From Cytobacillus gottheilii (lineage in GTDB: Bacteria; Bacillota; Bacilli; Bacillales; Cytobacillaceae), in contig NZ_KV440945.1 in assembly GCF_001636345.1 (NCBI RefSeq), positions 3,429,354 through 3,493,353 on the forward strand: 64,000 nt of DNA, read 5' to 3'. Shown in pieces: positions 10,234 to 18,786 of this stretch. The stretch's first letter is position 1, and each line of letters opens with the position of its first letter. The notes under the pieces are model-generated. The model was not told where the DNA came from. It made no database searches and was given only the letters and a program-made list of their open reading frames with translations. The translations under genes and the position numbers were made by a program.

Positions 10234-11235
10234 TTACATTGATGTAAGGTTTTGTGTAGGTGAAAAAATAATGCGGATGACCGTCCCTTCTCCTTGAACA
10301 GATTCCAGCACAATCTCATGCTGAAGCCTATCAGCTACTTCTTTTACTAAATACAACCCCATCCCCGTTGATTCACGATATTTTCTTCCATTTTCCCCGG
10401 TGAAAAATTTACTGAAAACCCGTTTCTGATCTGCTATAGGAATTCCAATTCCAAAATCCCTTACCTCGAGAACACATTCTCCTAACTCTTCGTAGATCGA
10501 GATCTCAATATTTCCTGCTTGTCCAGAAGAGTACTTAACGGCATTATGTATAAGTTGCGTTAGTAAGAAGAACAGCCACTTTTCATCTGTTGCGACGGTA
10601 ATTCCTGGTCTTTCTTCTTTAACCTGCGGATATACCGCATTACGAATATAAAAACGTTTGTTATCTTGATTAACCTCATGAATCAGTTTAGACAGTACAA
10701 CTGGCTTAATGTGAAAATCCTCTGCAATTGTACGGAGCCTTGCCATATAAAGCACCGTATTTAATCCATTCCGCATTCTGTCCGTTTCTTCGCGAATACT
10801 TGAAGATTCAGGTTCATCTAAGCTTTGGGCTGTTAACTCAATGACCGAAAGCGGTGTCTTCATCTGATGAACCCAGCGATCCATAAATAATAAATGCTCA
10901 TCCTGCTGGTCCTCAGCTTTTCGCAGCTTCTCCTGATATAACTGATATTGTGATAGAAGCAACTGATCAAGCGCCTCTGAAATAGGTGAACGTTCGGTCG
11001 TTTCTAGAGAAGCATCCAATGTTTCCATTGAATTCTGCAGACGCTGATAAAACTTCCTTCTGCTACCATATTGATAAATCAAATATCCTGATAAAAGTAT
11101 TATGGATAGAAAAATAGCATAAATGACTACACCAATCCCACGGTATCCATCCAGCCAGAAGAGAACAGGAACGACCATACATTGAAAAACCTGAATCACA
11201 ATTAAGAGCAGGTGCTCGCGCAGAAATAACTTCAT
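10234..11235 (-). CDS. bceS: BceS-type intramembrane-sensing histidine kinase
   Basis: A 333-residue kinase. Two membrane helices at about residues 8-27 and 34-53 are separated by only a few residues, the hallmark of intramembrane-sensing kinases that receive their signal from a BceAB transporter. The dimerisation box DRWVHQMKTPLSVIE holds the phospho-His; the ATPase part shows LIHNAVKYS (N box), DFGIGIP and TGMGLYLVK (G boxes). The start codon overlaps the bceR stop by 4 bp (ATGA), indicating translational coupling. Confidence 0.93.
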   Translation of the reverse strand: MKLFLREHLLLIVIQVFQCMVVPVLFWLDGYRGIGVVIYAIFLSIILLSGYLIYQYGSRRKFYQRLQNSMETLDASLETTERSPISEALDQLLLSQYQLYQEKLRKAEDQQDEHLLFMDRWVHQMKTPLSVIELTAQSLDEPESSSIREETDRMRNGLNTVLYMARLRTIAEDFHIKPVVLSKLIHEVNQDNKRFYIRNAVYPQVKEERPGITVATDEKWLFFLLTQLIHNAVKYSSGQAGNIEISIYEELGECVLEVRDFGIGIPIADQKRVFSKFFTGENGRKYRESTGMGLYLVKEVADRLQHEIVLESVQGEGTVIRIIFSPTQNLTSM

Positions 11236-11936
11236 GATTGCCCCTCATCCCAAGTAATGCGCAGCCGGTATCCTGCCCCTCTCACGGTTTCAACTGCATC
11301 CGTAATCCCAATTTCCTCAAACTTCTTCCGAACCCGGGTAATATTGACATTGAGCGTATTTTCATCCACATAAACTTGATCATCCCATAGCTTTTCCAGC
11401 AAATCCTGCCGTCCGGCCACGCGCGGATAGCGTTCAAGCAGATGTTCAATAATATCGTTTTCCTTTTTGGTTAATGTCGTTTTCCTGCCTTTGAATTGAA
11501 GTTCCAATCGCTCAGGATACAAATTAAGACCGGCCTCCGATAAAACTCTTTCTTCAAATTTAGCCGCATACTCGCCATAGGCACGGCGCATTTGGCTGCG
11601 GATCTTCGCCATGACAATATCCGGATGAAATGGCTTTGTAATAAAATCATCTCCGCCATTTTCAATCGCCATCACTTGATCCATCTCGCCTGTCCGCGCA
11701 GAAATAAAGATCACAGGGCAAATGGATTCCTTTCGAATCTGCCTGCACCAATAATAGCCGTCATAACTTGGCAGATTAATATCCAGCAGTAAAAGATTGG
11801 GCTTTACTTCCCGGAAAGTGTCTATAATCTTTTCAAAATCTGCGGCGATATTTACTTGATAGCCGTACTTTTCTATATATGAACTTAAATATTCGGCAAT
11901 TTTTTGATCATCTTCAACAATCATGATTTTTTCCAT
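11232..11936 (-). CDS. bceR: BceR-type response regulator (OmpR family)
   Basis: 234 residues: a receiver domain with the acidic pocket EDD near residue 8, phospho-acceptor Asp52 (LLLLDINLP) and Lys near 101 in FITKPF, then a winged-helix DNA-binding domain (about 130-230, ending VRGAGYRL). I chose ATG 11936, preceded by AAGGAG; the upstream GTG would include the ribosome site. It should activate bceAB in response to peptide antibiotics sensed by the transporter-kinase complex. Confidence 0.92.
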   Translation of the reverse strand: MEKIMIVEDDQKIAEYLSSYIEKYGYQVNIAADFEKIIDTFREVKPNLLLLDINLPSYDGYYWCRQIRKESICPVIFISARTGEMDQVMAIENGGDDFITKPFHPDIVMAKIRSQMRRAYGEYAAKFEERVLSEAGLNLYPERLELQFKGRKTTLTKKENDIIEHLLERYPRVAGRQDLLEKLWDDQVYVDENTLNVNITRVRKKFEEIGITDAVETVRGAGYRLRITWDEGQS

Positions 11937-12085
11937 ATTATGATATCTCCTTTCCACAAGATAAATTTACCATACCCGTTTTGCTTGAAGCTATTTATTA
12001 TGACATTCCAAGAATACCTTACAAAGGCATTTTTTATTACATATATACATAAACGCCAGGTTAACGCATTCCAGCGTTTAAAGAG

Positions 12086-12400
12086 GATGGGACAAATCGA
12101 AATTAATATTTCTAAAACACGAATATTCAATATCTTAGTTTCGGTATTAAATCAAGACCGTTCCATTGCGCTACGGACCCTCGCTTTCCGCGGGGAGCAA
12201 GCTGAGCCTACTCGTCTCTTCGTTCCTGTGGGGTCTCACCCTTTGCTCTGCAGCCCGCAGGAGTCGAGGGCCCTCCGCTCCATTTCACTCATGTAAATAA
12301 AATATATTTTATAATTATAAATAAAAAACCAAATGATTAGAAAGATGCCTTCCTTACCATTCGGTTCAATAGGTGTGTTAGTTGCTTATGTCCCAGCCTC
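12086..12400 (+). repeat. Dispersed ~315-bp intergenic repeat, copy 1
   Basis: This stretch matches 21936-22252 in the same orientation and the split copy 30062-30238 plus 31690-31765 in inverse orientation. Shared blocks include ATTTCTAAAACACGAATATT, the core CTCGCTTTCCG...GCTGAGCCT, GGTCTCACCCTTT, AGGAGTCGAG...CCTCCGCTCCATTTCACTC, and an end hairpin containing CCAAATGATTAGAAAGATG...CATTCGGTTC. It contains no convincing gene. Its right end overlaps the stop codon of the DUF3885 gene. Confidence 0.9.
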
Positions 12401-13043
12401 ATTCTGCAAAAACCTGATCTATTTTCTCCCGGTCATAATCTAATATCCATTCATTATAGCTTTCATAGATGCCCCGAATGGTTTGTGGACTTGCTGCAAG
12501 CAGATCACAGCCGCGATCATCATAAACGTGAAAGATTGTTTTTTTAGTCATATTGATAAAATAAACATAATGAAATATTTTTGGCTGTAATGCCATATCC
12601 TGATTACAGATCGCCTTTAACAAAGGAATGTAAGCTATATCTTCAGCTTTACATTTTAATGTAAATCGATAGGTCTTATACTCCCCATCTTCATCATCTT
12701 CCGGAAAAACAAAAGGAATAGTATTCTCCTGTAACTTATACAGAACAGATTTCTTTTTTATATACTTAGAAAAAGTACTTAACTTCCCCTTAAACACTTC
12801 TCCTTCAGCATAATCATGTACATCCACTACCATAAATAAATCATCTGCTGGAGAATGTACCGTCTTAAACAAGGTGATTGCTCTGTCGTACACACCTCTT
12901 ATATATGGACAATTTTCATAAATGTTGTCAAATTCATAATCCACCCCTAATTCAAATCGGATGCCAACATCCCAATGGTAAAAAAGCGGCGGTCTCAGTG
13001 CTAAACCAGAAAAATTTGATTCCATGAATTGGTCAACTTGCAT
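12399..13043 (-). CDS. DUF3885 family protein
   Basis: A 214-residue soluble protein with the DUF3885 hallmark near its N-terminus (LRPPLFYHWDVGIRFELG) and an acidic, aromatic-rich body. The family is widespread in Bacillus, often several copies per genome, with unknown biochemical function. It lies 18 bp downstream of an alpha/beta hydrolase gene on the same strand. Its stop codon lies within the edge of a dispersed repeat, so the repeat may have inserted right at the gene end. Confidence 0.82.
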   Translation of the reverse strand: MQVDQFMESNFSGLALRPPLFYHWDVGIRFELGVDYEFDNIYENCPYIRGVYDRAITLFKTVHSPADDLFMVVDVHDYAEGEVFKGKLSTFSKYIKKKSVLYKLQENTIPFVFPEDDEDGEYKTYRFTLKCKAEDIAYIPLLKAICNQDMALQPKIFHYVYFINMTKKTIFHVYDDRGCDLLAASPQTIRGIYESYNEWILDYDREKIDQVFAE

Positions 13044-13061
13044 TTAGTAGCCTCATTTCTT

Positions 13062-13871
13062 TTATGCTTCTTTTTTTATTTCATCTATAATCGTATTGTT
13101 TTCCATCCATTCTTCTAAAAGTCTATTAAAAAGGTCAGGAGCAGAAAGAGGTGCTGAATGGCCAATCTTAGGAAAAATGATTCCCTGAACATTCGGATTG
13201 CTGTGTGTCATCTCTTTCATTGAATCCTTCATTATTTTTTTCTCTTTTTCACCAACCGTAGCTAATATTTTGTGTGGATATGTATGGAACGATGAAGGGA
13301 GCGTAAATGAGGCATTATCATTCATGACTCGCATAAAAGCTTGTTTATTAATCTGAAGTGTTTCCTGGTAATACTGATTAAAATACACATCACTTATATC
13401 AAGCGCTTTAGCTTGTGCTTTAGCAAATGTTCGATTCTTTACCAGCGGCAAAGCCATGATCATGGTTTGGTTCAGCATGTTGGCAAAAGGAATTCGCTTG
13501 ACCAAAGCACTATTAATCATTGCATATTGAATTAGATCTTCCTTTTTTCCCAGCATAGATATCAACACTTGTGAACCTAGAGAAAACCCAACTGCTGCCA
13601 CCGTTCTTCCTTTTCTTTTTTCTTCAATCAATTCAATCAGCTGATCTGCTGCAGTATCAATCGAGAATTTCAACCCATCTCCTCTGCTTTTTCCATGCTC
13701 GGGCAGATCTGGAATCATACAGTGATAACGCTGGGAAAAATAAGCTACCTGCTGATCCCACATCCAGCCGCTGACTCCGCCCCCGTGAATAAAAACAATC
13801 ATTTTCGAATGTTCGGCACCGTATTCTTTATAGTACAATTTATTCTCCCCCCAGGATAAATTGGTTTTCAC
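13062..13871 (-). CDS. Alpha/beta hydrolase
   Basis: A 269-residue alpha/beta-hydrolase fold protein: oxyanion motif HGGGVSGWMW near residue 29, nucleophile elbow GFSLGS near 98-103, and a C-terminal catalytic His in KIGHSAPL near 242. The cap region is short. Substrate is unknown; close relatives are annotated as generic carboxylesterase or peroxidase-like hydrolases. It sits between two unrelated small genes on the same strand. Confidence 0.85.
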   Translation of the reverse strand: MKTNLSWGENKLYYKEYGAEHSKMIVFIHGGGVSGWMWDQQVAYFSQRYHCMIPDLPEHGKSRGDGLKFSIDTAADQLIELIEEKRKGRTVAAVGFSLGSQVLISMLGKKEDLIQYAMINSALVKRIPFANMLNQTMIMALPLVKNRTFAKAQAKALDISDVYFNQYYQETLQINKQAFMRVMNDNASFTLPSSFHTYPHKILATVGEKEKKIMKDSMKEMTHSNPNVQGIIFPKIGHSAPLSAPDLFNRLLEEWMENNTIIDEIKKEA

Positions 13872-13895
13872 TACTATTTCACCAGGTTTTTCAAC

Positions 13896-14423
13896 TTAAT
13901 ATGTATACCAAAAAGTCTTATCTGCAATATCTTGGAATTGATCTGCTTTACGAAAATGCAGCAGGATATCCTTTTGATTGGTGCCAGTATATTCATCATC
14001 ATCAACATTATAATATTGAAAAACTTCAACCTGATAATCCCCATTAGGAATTTCAATCCTATATTGAGAACAATTTTGGTCTGGCACTTTATGATTTTCA
14101 AATTGTGCTGCCATCGTAATGCAATCATAATCAACTAAGAACAGCTGCTCGTGTGTCACTTTGATAAAACCCGAAGCTTTACGGAAACAAGATTGTTCAA
14201 TATTCTCTTCTTCTGAATCAATTAATACCTCAACATTCCAGGAGTGCTCAATTCCCTCTGCTGTCATTTGAAAGAAGAGGATATATCCATTTTTCATTTC
14301 TTCGGCAATATGCTTAAAGAGTAAATCATCAACATCCCAATCTTCGCTGACAAACGACTTATATTCTTCCGTATTTGCAACACCTATGAAATTCGTATCG
14401 CCAAATTTCATGACAAAATTCAT
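13896..14423 (-). CDS. Hypothetical protein, 175 residues
   Basis: I do not recognise this protein. It is acidic and predicted soluble, rich in beta segments (IGVANTEEYKSF, GYILFFQMTAEG, YRIEIPNGDYQVEVFQYYNVDD) and has no signal peptide. The C-terminal pattern PNGDYQVEVFQYYNVDDDEY recalls single-domain proteins found near immunity-like families in Bacillus, but that is only an impression. Start ATG 14423 has a weak GGAGG-like site. It precedes the hydrolase gene by 24 bp. Confidence 0.7.
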   Translation of the reverse strand: MNFVMKFGDTNFIGVANTEEYKSFVSEDWDVDDLLFKHIAEEMKNGYILFFQMTAEGIEHSWNVEVLIDSEEENIEQSCFRKASGFIKVTHEQLFLVDYDCITMAAQFENHKVPDQNCSQYRIEIPNGDYQVEVFQYYNVDDDEYTGTNQKDILLHFRKADQFQDIADKTFWYTY

Positions 14424-14674
14424 AGCTAGCCCTCCTAGATATACATTTTCAGCTTTCCACTTGGAAATTGTTACTAATAATTAAATAATAACAAAATTAG
14501 GTGCTCTTGTAATTTGATACGGAAAATTCTCAGTAATCAAAGAGCTGTTTTTAAAATAATGTAATTGTTAGGAAGATTCATATAGAAATGCTATATAATT
14601 TTCATAAATACATCAGCCTTTTTTAATGAAGCTAACTGCACTAAAAAACGCGCTGAGAAAAAAGAGGTGTGCAG

Positions 14675-15118
14675 ATGACAAATGAAAACAGTATATCCAT
14701 CCGGGAACTAACCACTCAAAAAGAATGGCAGGAAGCTTATCCCGTCATGAAGCAATTAAGAACTCATTTAACAGAGGAGCAATACCTTGAGTTAGTAGAG
14801 GAAGCAGCAGAAAAGGAACAGTATACATTAGCTGCCTTATACGTAAATAACAAAATCGCAGCTCTTGCTGGATTTATGCCGATGATTACCTTATACAACG
14901 GAAAATCCATATGGGTTTGTGATTTAGTAACAGATTCTTCTCACCGTTCCAAAGGGTATGGTGAAAAACTATTAAACTATGTACATGATTGGGCAAATGA
15001 AAAAGGATTTAATATCGTCTCCCTCTCTTCTGGTCTGCAAAGAAAGGATGCACATCGGTTTTATGAAGATAAGATGGAATATGATAAGGTCAGCTACGTA
15101 TTTTTAAAGAGACTTTAA
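14675..15118 (+). CDS. GNAT family N-acetyltransferase
   Basis: About 147 residues. The acetyl-CoA loop is visible as SSHRSKGYGEKLLNYV near residues 92-107, followed by HRFYEDKMEYD typical of the C-terminal GNAT beta-bulge region. ATG 14675 has AAAGAGG at a 7-bp spacing, better than the upstream GTG. It acetylates an unknown amine substrate. It is followed by a clear terminator and is monocistronic. Confidence 0.87.
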   Translation: MTNENSISIRELTTQKEWQEAYPVMKQLRTHLTEEQYLELVEEAAEKEQYTLAALYVNNKIAALAGFMPMITLYNGKSIWVCDLVTDSSHRSKGYGEKLLNYVHDWANEKGFNIVSLSSGLQRKDAHRFYEDKMEYDKVSYVFLKRL

Positions 15119-15131
15119 TGTAAATTGCATA

Positions 15132-15170
15132 AAAAGGCGGCGGAAATGAAATGGATCCGCCACCTTTTTT
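15132..15170 (+). terminator. Intrinsic terminator after the GNAT gene
   Basis: AAAAGGCGGCGGA and TCCGCCACCTTTTTT form a GC-rich stem followed by a T run, between two convergent genes. Confidence 0.88.
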
Positions 15171-15185
15171 ATTTTTTCAAGGCAC

Positions 15186-15548
15186 TTATTTATGAATAAT
15201 ATCCTCTCTTAATGCCGCCACTTTCCTCAGCGCCTCATTGATATCTTCTTTCTCGACGCCAAAGTGTGCAAGTGCATCATGAAGATGTCTCACAATCGCT
15301 TCAAAATGTGCCGGCTGTATATCCATATCTTCATGCGCTTTTGCCATGGATCTTCCGGAATACTGATTTGGTCCTCCTAAAGCAAAACTGATAAACTTTG
15401 CCTGATGCTGGCGCTGCTTATCCATATCAGTATGTTTGAAATAGTGATTGACTGACTCATCTTTAAGTACCAGCTCGTTATAAAAATAATCTACTACCTT
15501 TGAAATTGCTTCTTCTCCGCCAACTTTTTCGTATAGTGTTTTTTCCAT
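15186..15548 (-). CDS. glbN: Group I truncated haemoglobin
   Basis: A 120-residue protein beginning YEKVGGEEAISKVVDYFY, the typical group I truncated haemoglobin start. Proximal His is expected in RQHQAKFISFALGG (about 47-50), followed by the GG motif and SMAKAHEDMDI. Such haems bind O2 or NO and may aid oxygen handling or NO detoxification. Monocistronic; no operon partner is evident. Confidence 0.93.
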   Translation of the reverse strand: MEKTLYEKVGGEEAISKVVDYFYNELVLKDESVNHYFKHTDMDKQRQHQAKFISFALGGPNQYSGRSMAKAHEDMDIQPAHFEAIVRHLHDALAHFGVEKEDINEALRKVAALREDIIHK

Positions 15549-15721
15549 GGTAACACCCCTATCAAAATTCTTATACTATCATTTTCCACAATGTTAAAGG
15601 TGTTATTCCTTTTTTGGAGCAATAAAATGAAAAGAGTGGAAAAATAGCGAAGAAAAGATCGAATACCATAAAAAACGATAGAAACCAGCATGAATTATGC
15701 GGATCATAGTAATTGAAATAG

Positions 15722-15808
15722 CAGATATCGCCGTTAATTAGGAAATATCCGCCGTAAAAAAATATATCCGCCTTTAATTTGATTTATCCGCCAAATTCCA
15801 ATCCGCCC
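15722..15808. repeat. Short imperfect tandem motif (TATCCGCC), about 20-bp spacing
   Basis: TATCGCCG, TATCCGCCG, TATCCGCCT, TATCCGCCA and ATCCGCCC recur roughly every 16-21 bp, separated by AT-rich spacers. It lies between glbN and the nox terminator with no gene. Function unknown; similar GCGGA/TCCGC motifs recur at 54745-54935. Confidence 0.7.
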
Positions 15809-15825
15809 ACACCTACACAACAAAA

Positions 15826-15866
15826 AAGCCAAGCACGGAATATCTATCCGTACTCGGCTTTCAAAA
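15826..15866 (-). terminator. Intrinsic terminator after nox
   Basis: On the minus strand AAAGCCGAGTACGGA, a short loop, then TCCGTGCTTGGCTTTTTTG forms a long stem with one mismatch and a T run. Confidence 0.9.
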
Positions 15867-15876
15867 CGAACTGCTA

Positions 15877-17205
15877 TTAGATCACCTGCAGCCCCGCTTG
15901 ATTCAAGAAGTTCCAAGGTTTGTTGTAATGAGGCTGGAAGAAGAAATCAACAAATCCAAGCTCATCCATTGTCATCTTATTCTGAATACAAACTGATAAT
16001 GTGTTGATTGATTGAGTCACGTCGATTTTAGACATAACCTGTGCTCCAACAATACGCTTTGAATCTTCTTCGTACACAACCTTCAGCTGTACCTCTTCAT
16101 AGGTTGGCATAAATTCTGGACGGTCATGCTCAACAATTGTGACACTTTTCACATTCAATCCCATACGTTGAGCTGATGCTTCTGTTAAGCCTGTTGTTGC
16201 AATGTTTTGATCATATATTTTAATACCTGATGTACCTTGAGTTCCCATATAGCGAACAGTTGGCTTTACCAAGTTTTTAGCTACGAGCGTTCCCATTCTC
16301 ACCGCGTTTGTTGCAAGCGGGATATAAGCATATTCACCTGTAGGGTTATAGCGGATCGCACAGCTGTCCCCAGCAGCAAATACATCTTCATTGCTCGTGC
16401 GCATATACTCATCGACTTTAATCGCGCCGTTTGCAAGCATATCAATCTGCCCTTTTAACAGGCCAGTGTTCGGCTGGAATCCGATACAAAGAATCACAAG
16501 ATCTGCTTCGTATTGACCATTCGCTGTTTGAACAGCAGATACTTTGCCATTTTCCCCAACAAAACGATTAACGGTTTCACCCAGCGCTAACTGAACGCCG
16601 CGGTCAGTAAAGTCCTTTTCAACAATTTCTGTAAAAGATTCATCTAAATACTTGCTTAAGATTCTTGTTTCACCGTCAATAAGCGTTACATTTTTCCCGC
16701 TCATTTCGAATGCTTCTACAAGCTCAATGCCAATATAACCTGCCCCTACAACGACAATATTTTGTGCTTCCTTCGCTTTTTCAATGATTGTGTTCGCATG
16801 ATGGAAGTTTTTACAAAGAAGAACATTTTCCATATCAATGCCTTCAATCTTCGGAATGACAGGCCAAGATCCAGTCGTCATGACAAGCTTATCGAATGTG
16901 TCTGTCACTTCTTTGTCTTCTGTCAGATTTCTTGCTGTGATTTTTTTCTCTTCTACATTAATATCTACTACCTCATGCTTCATCAGCATCTTAACGCCTA
17001 GCTCCGTCAATTCTTCTGGAGAACTGTAAAATAAACCGTTTGGATCTTTCACAACGCCGCTAACATGCAAGGCAATTCCGCAAGATAAAAAGGAAATATT
17101 ATCGTTTCTTTCATAAACTGTAATTTCAGCTTCTGGGTAAAGCTTCACCATATTTGATACCGCAGCAGTTCCAGCATGTGTACATCCAATAACAGCAATT
17201 TTCAT
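15877..17205 (-). CDS. nox: NADH oxidase / CoA-disulfide reductase-type flavoprotein
   Basis: A 442-residue class II flavoprotein disulfide reductase. The FAD-binding N-terminus reads IAVIGCTHAGTAA, the redox-active Cys42 lies in SFLSCGIALH, the NAD(H)-binding loop is VVVGAGYIGIEL, and a second FAD motif is VFAAGDSCA. A single active-site cysteine at this position is typical of water-forming NADH oxidases, with NAD(P)H:CoA-disulfide reductases as the alternative. It regenerates NAD+ under oxygen. The promoter is packed with Rex-type operators, which fits NADH-responsive control. Confidence 0.93.
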   Translation of the reverse strand: MKIAVIGCTHAGTAAVSNMVKLYPEAEITVYERNDNISFLSCGIALHVSGVVKDPNGLFYSSPEELTELGVKMLMKHEVVDINVEEKKITARNLTEDKEVTDTFDKLVMTTGSWPVIPKIEGIDMENVLLCKNFHHANTIIEKAKEAQNIVVVGAGYIGIELVEAFEMSGKNVTLIDGETRILSKYLDESFTEIVEKDFTDRGVQLALGETVNRFVGENGKVSAVQTANGQYEADLVILCIGFQPNTGLLKGQIDMLANGAIKVDEYMRTSNEDVFAAGDSCAIRYNPTGEYAYIPLATNAVRMGTLVAKNLVKPTVRYMGTQGTSGIKIYDQNIATTGLTEASAQRMGLNVKSVTIVEHDRPEFMPTYEEVQLKVVYEEDSKRIVGAQVMSKIDVTQSINTLSVCIQNKMTMDELGFVDFFFQPHYNKPWNFLNQAGLQVI

Positions 17206-17254
17206 TTATGTGTTCCTCCTAGAGTTTATGTTTGTTAAAAACTTCACATATTAT

Positions 17255-17341
17255 TTGTGATTTGTTTCACAATCAACCTTATGAACTCATTATAAGATAT
17301 CTTTGTGAAATAATCAACATATTTTGTGATTTTTATCACAT
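17255..17341 (-). promoter_or_regulatory. nox promoter with Rex-type operators
   Basis: On the minus strand TTGATT (17312-17317), a 17-bp spacer and TATAAT (17289-17294) make a good sigma-A promoter. TTGTGATTTGTTTCACAA (17255-17272) is a full Rex-type palindrome just downstream of the start point; TTGTGATTTTTATCACAT (17324-17341) is a second just upstream of the -35 box; a partial site TTGTGAAATAATCA (17304-17317) overlaps the -35 box. Rex represses such promoters when NADH is low. Operator calls are by consensus only. Confidence 0.85.
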
Positions 17342-17463
17342 ACTATTCAAAACCTCGTCACATAAGGCTTTTGAAGCATTACACTCCATAATAGTAATCC
17401 CCATTTGAAGAAAAAAAACTAAAATTCTTAGCTGGAACTTACTGACTAGAGATTTCACCTTCA

Positions 17464-17510
17464 GTCTGCTGGTTAGCACTCAACAGATTGGAAAAGCTAA
17501 GCAAGCAGAT
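17464..17510 (+). other. Imperfect stem-loop upstream of the flavin oxidoreductase gene
   Basis: TCTGCTGGTTAGC and GCTAAGCAAGCAGA can pair with small bulges around an 18-nt loop. It is not followed by a T run typical of a terminator and lies 80 bp before the start codon. It may be an operator or RNA structure. The rest of 17342-17589 shows no gene. Confidence 0.4.
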
Positions 17511-17589
17511 TCTTTTACAGTTTTAATGTTTTTACATATGATTACCTCTATACCGTCTTAAAAAAACCAACTAAGGAGATTAAAAAAGT

Positions 17590-18711
17590 ATGACTAATGA
17601 AAACAACTCACTGTTATCTTCTTTTACCCTGCCGAATGGCATAACACTGAAAAACCGTGTAGTAATGGCACCAATGACGAATTTTTCTTCCAATCAGGAT
17701 GGAACTGTTACGGATGCTGAAGTAGACTATTATGCACGCCGCTCATCTGGCGTATCAATGGTCATTACGGCTTGTACAAATGTCACGCCAAATGGCCAAG
17801 GGTTTCCTGGGGAATTTGCTGGCTATAGTGATGATTTTATCCCAAGCTTAAAGCAACTAGCTTCAGGCATTAAAGAACAAGGCGCAAAAGCCATTCTGCA
17901 AATCTTCCATGGCGGCAGACAATGCCCTCCTGATTTAGTAAATGGAGATGTGGTAAGTGCGAGCAATATTCCTTCAGAAGGTGAAGGAAATCCGGTTCCA
18001 CGCGGCTTATCTGAGGCTGAAGTGGAAGAAATGATTGAGGCTTTTGGTGAAACAACTCGCCGCGCAATTGAAGCTGGCTATGATGGGGTTGAAATTCACG
18101 GAGCAAACGGCTACTTGATTCAGCAATTCTTCTCCCCGCATTCAAATCGCAGAGAAGATCGCTTTGGCGGCAGCCTTGAAAAACGAATGACGTTCCCTCT
18201 TGCTGTCATAGAAAAGGTAAAAAGTGTGGTAAAAGAACATGCTAAATCTCCATTCATTGTAGGCTACCGCTTCTCGCCAGAAGAGCCGGAAACACCAGGG
18301 ATTACAATGGATGATACGCTTGCTCTTGTTGATAAACTATCAGATCAAGGTTTAGATTACTTGCATGTTTCTCTTCAGGACTTCCATTCAACACCAAGAC
18401 GCGGTGTTGATGATCTATCGAAAACACGCATCCATTACTTATTAGAAAAAATCGATAATCGTGTTCCTTTAATTGGGGTTGGTTCTATTTATAGTGCAGA
18501 GGATGCAAAGAAAGCATTCGCAACAGGCGTTCCGCTTTTAGCATTAGGCAGAGAACTGATTATCGATCCAGATTGGGTACAAAAAGTAGAAGCTGGAAAA
18601 GAAGATGAAATTGTGACGGAGATCGATAAAGATCGCCAGAAAGAACTTGTTGTTCCAGATCCATTATGGAATGCAATTATTCATACACCAGGCTGGTTCC
18701 CTGGAGTATAA
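17590..18711 (+). CDS. NADH-dependent flavin oxidoreductase, Old Yellow Enzyme family (YqiG-like)
   Basis: A 373-residue TIM-barrel flavoprotein. FMN and substrate motifs are RVVMAPMTN (about 24-32), ILQIFHGGRQ, GYDGVEIHGANGYLIQQFFSPHSNRR with the substrate-binding HGAN, and a C-terminal phosphate-binding IGVGSIYS...ALGRELI. Family members reduce activated alkenes with NAD(P)H. It is transcribed away from nox and preceded by AAGGAGA. The physiological substrate is unknown. The stop is followed by a terminator shared with tyrS. Confidence 0.92.
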   Translation: MTNENNSLLSSFTLPNGITLKNRVVMAPMTNFSSNQDGTVTDAEVDYYARRSSGVSMVITACTNVTPNGQGFPGEFAGYSDDFIPSLKQLASGIKEQGAKAILQIFHGGRQCPPDLVNGDVVSASNIPSEGEGNPVPRGLSEAEVEEMIEAFGETTRRAIEAGYDGVEIHGANGYLIQQFFSPHSNRREDRFGGSLEKRMTFPLAVIEKVKSVVKEHAKSPFIVGYRFSPEEPETPGITMDDTLALVDKLSDQGLDYLHVSLQDFHSTPRRGVDDLSKTRIHYLLEKIDNRVPLIGVGSIYSAEDAKKAFATGVPLLALGRELIIDPDWVQKVEAGKEDEIVTEIDKDRQKELVVPDPLWNAIIHTPGWFPGV

Positions 18712-18751
18712 ATGTTCCTTTTGGATTGAAGAGACAGAAGGAATTAAAGAG

Positions 18752-18786
18752 TAAAAAACGAGGGACTCACATCCCTCGTTTTTATT
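18752..18786. terminator. Bidirectional intrinsic terminator
   Basis: AAAAAACGAGGGA, short loop, TCCCTCGTTTTT between the convergent oxidoreductase and tyrS genes; T runs exist in both directions. Confidence 0.9.

Noticed and set aside
11904..12296. 130-codon plus-strand frame over the bceR start and the repeat
   Set aside because: Antisense to bceR and then runs through the dispersed repeat; frame is not kept in the other repeat copies.
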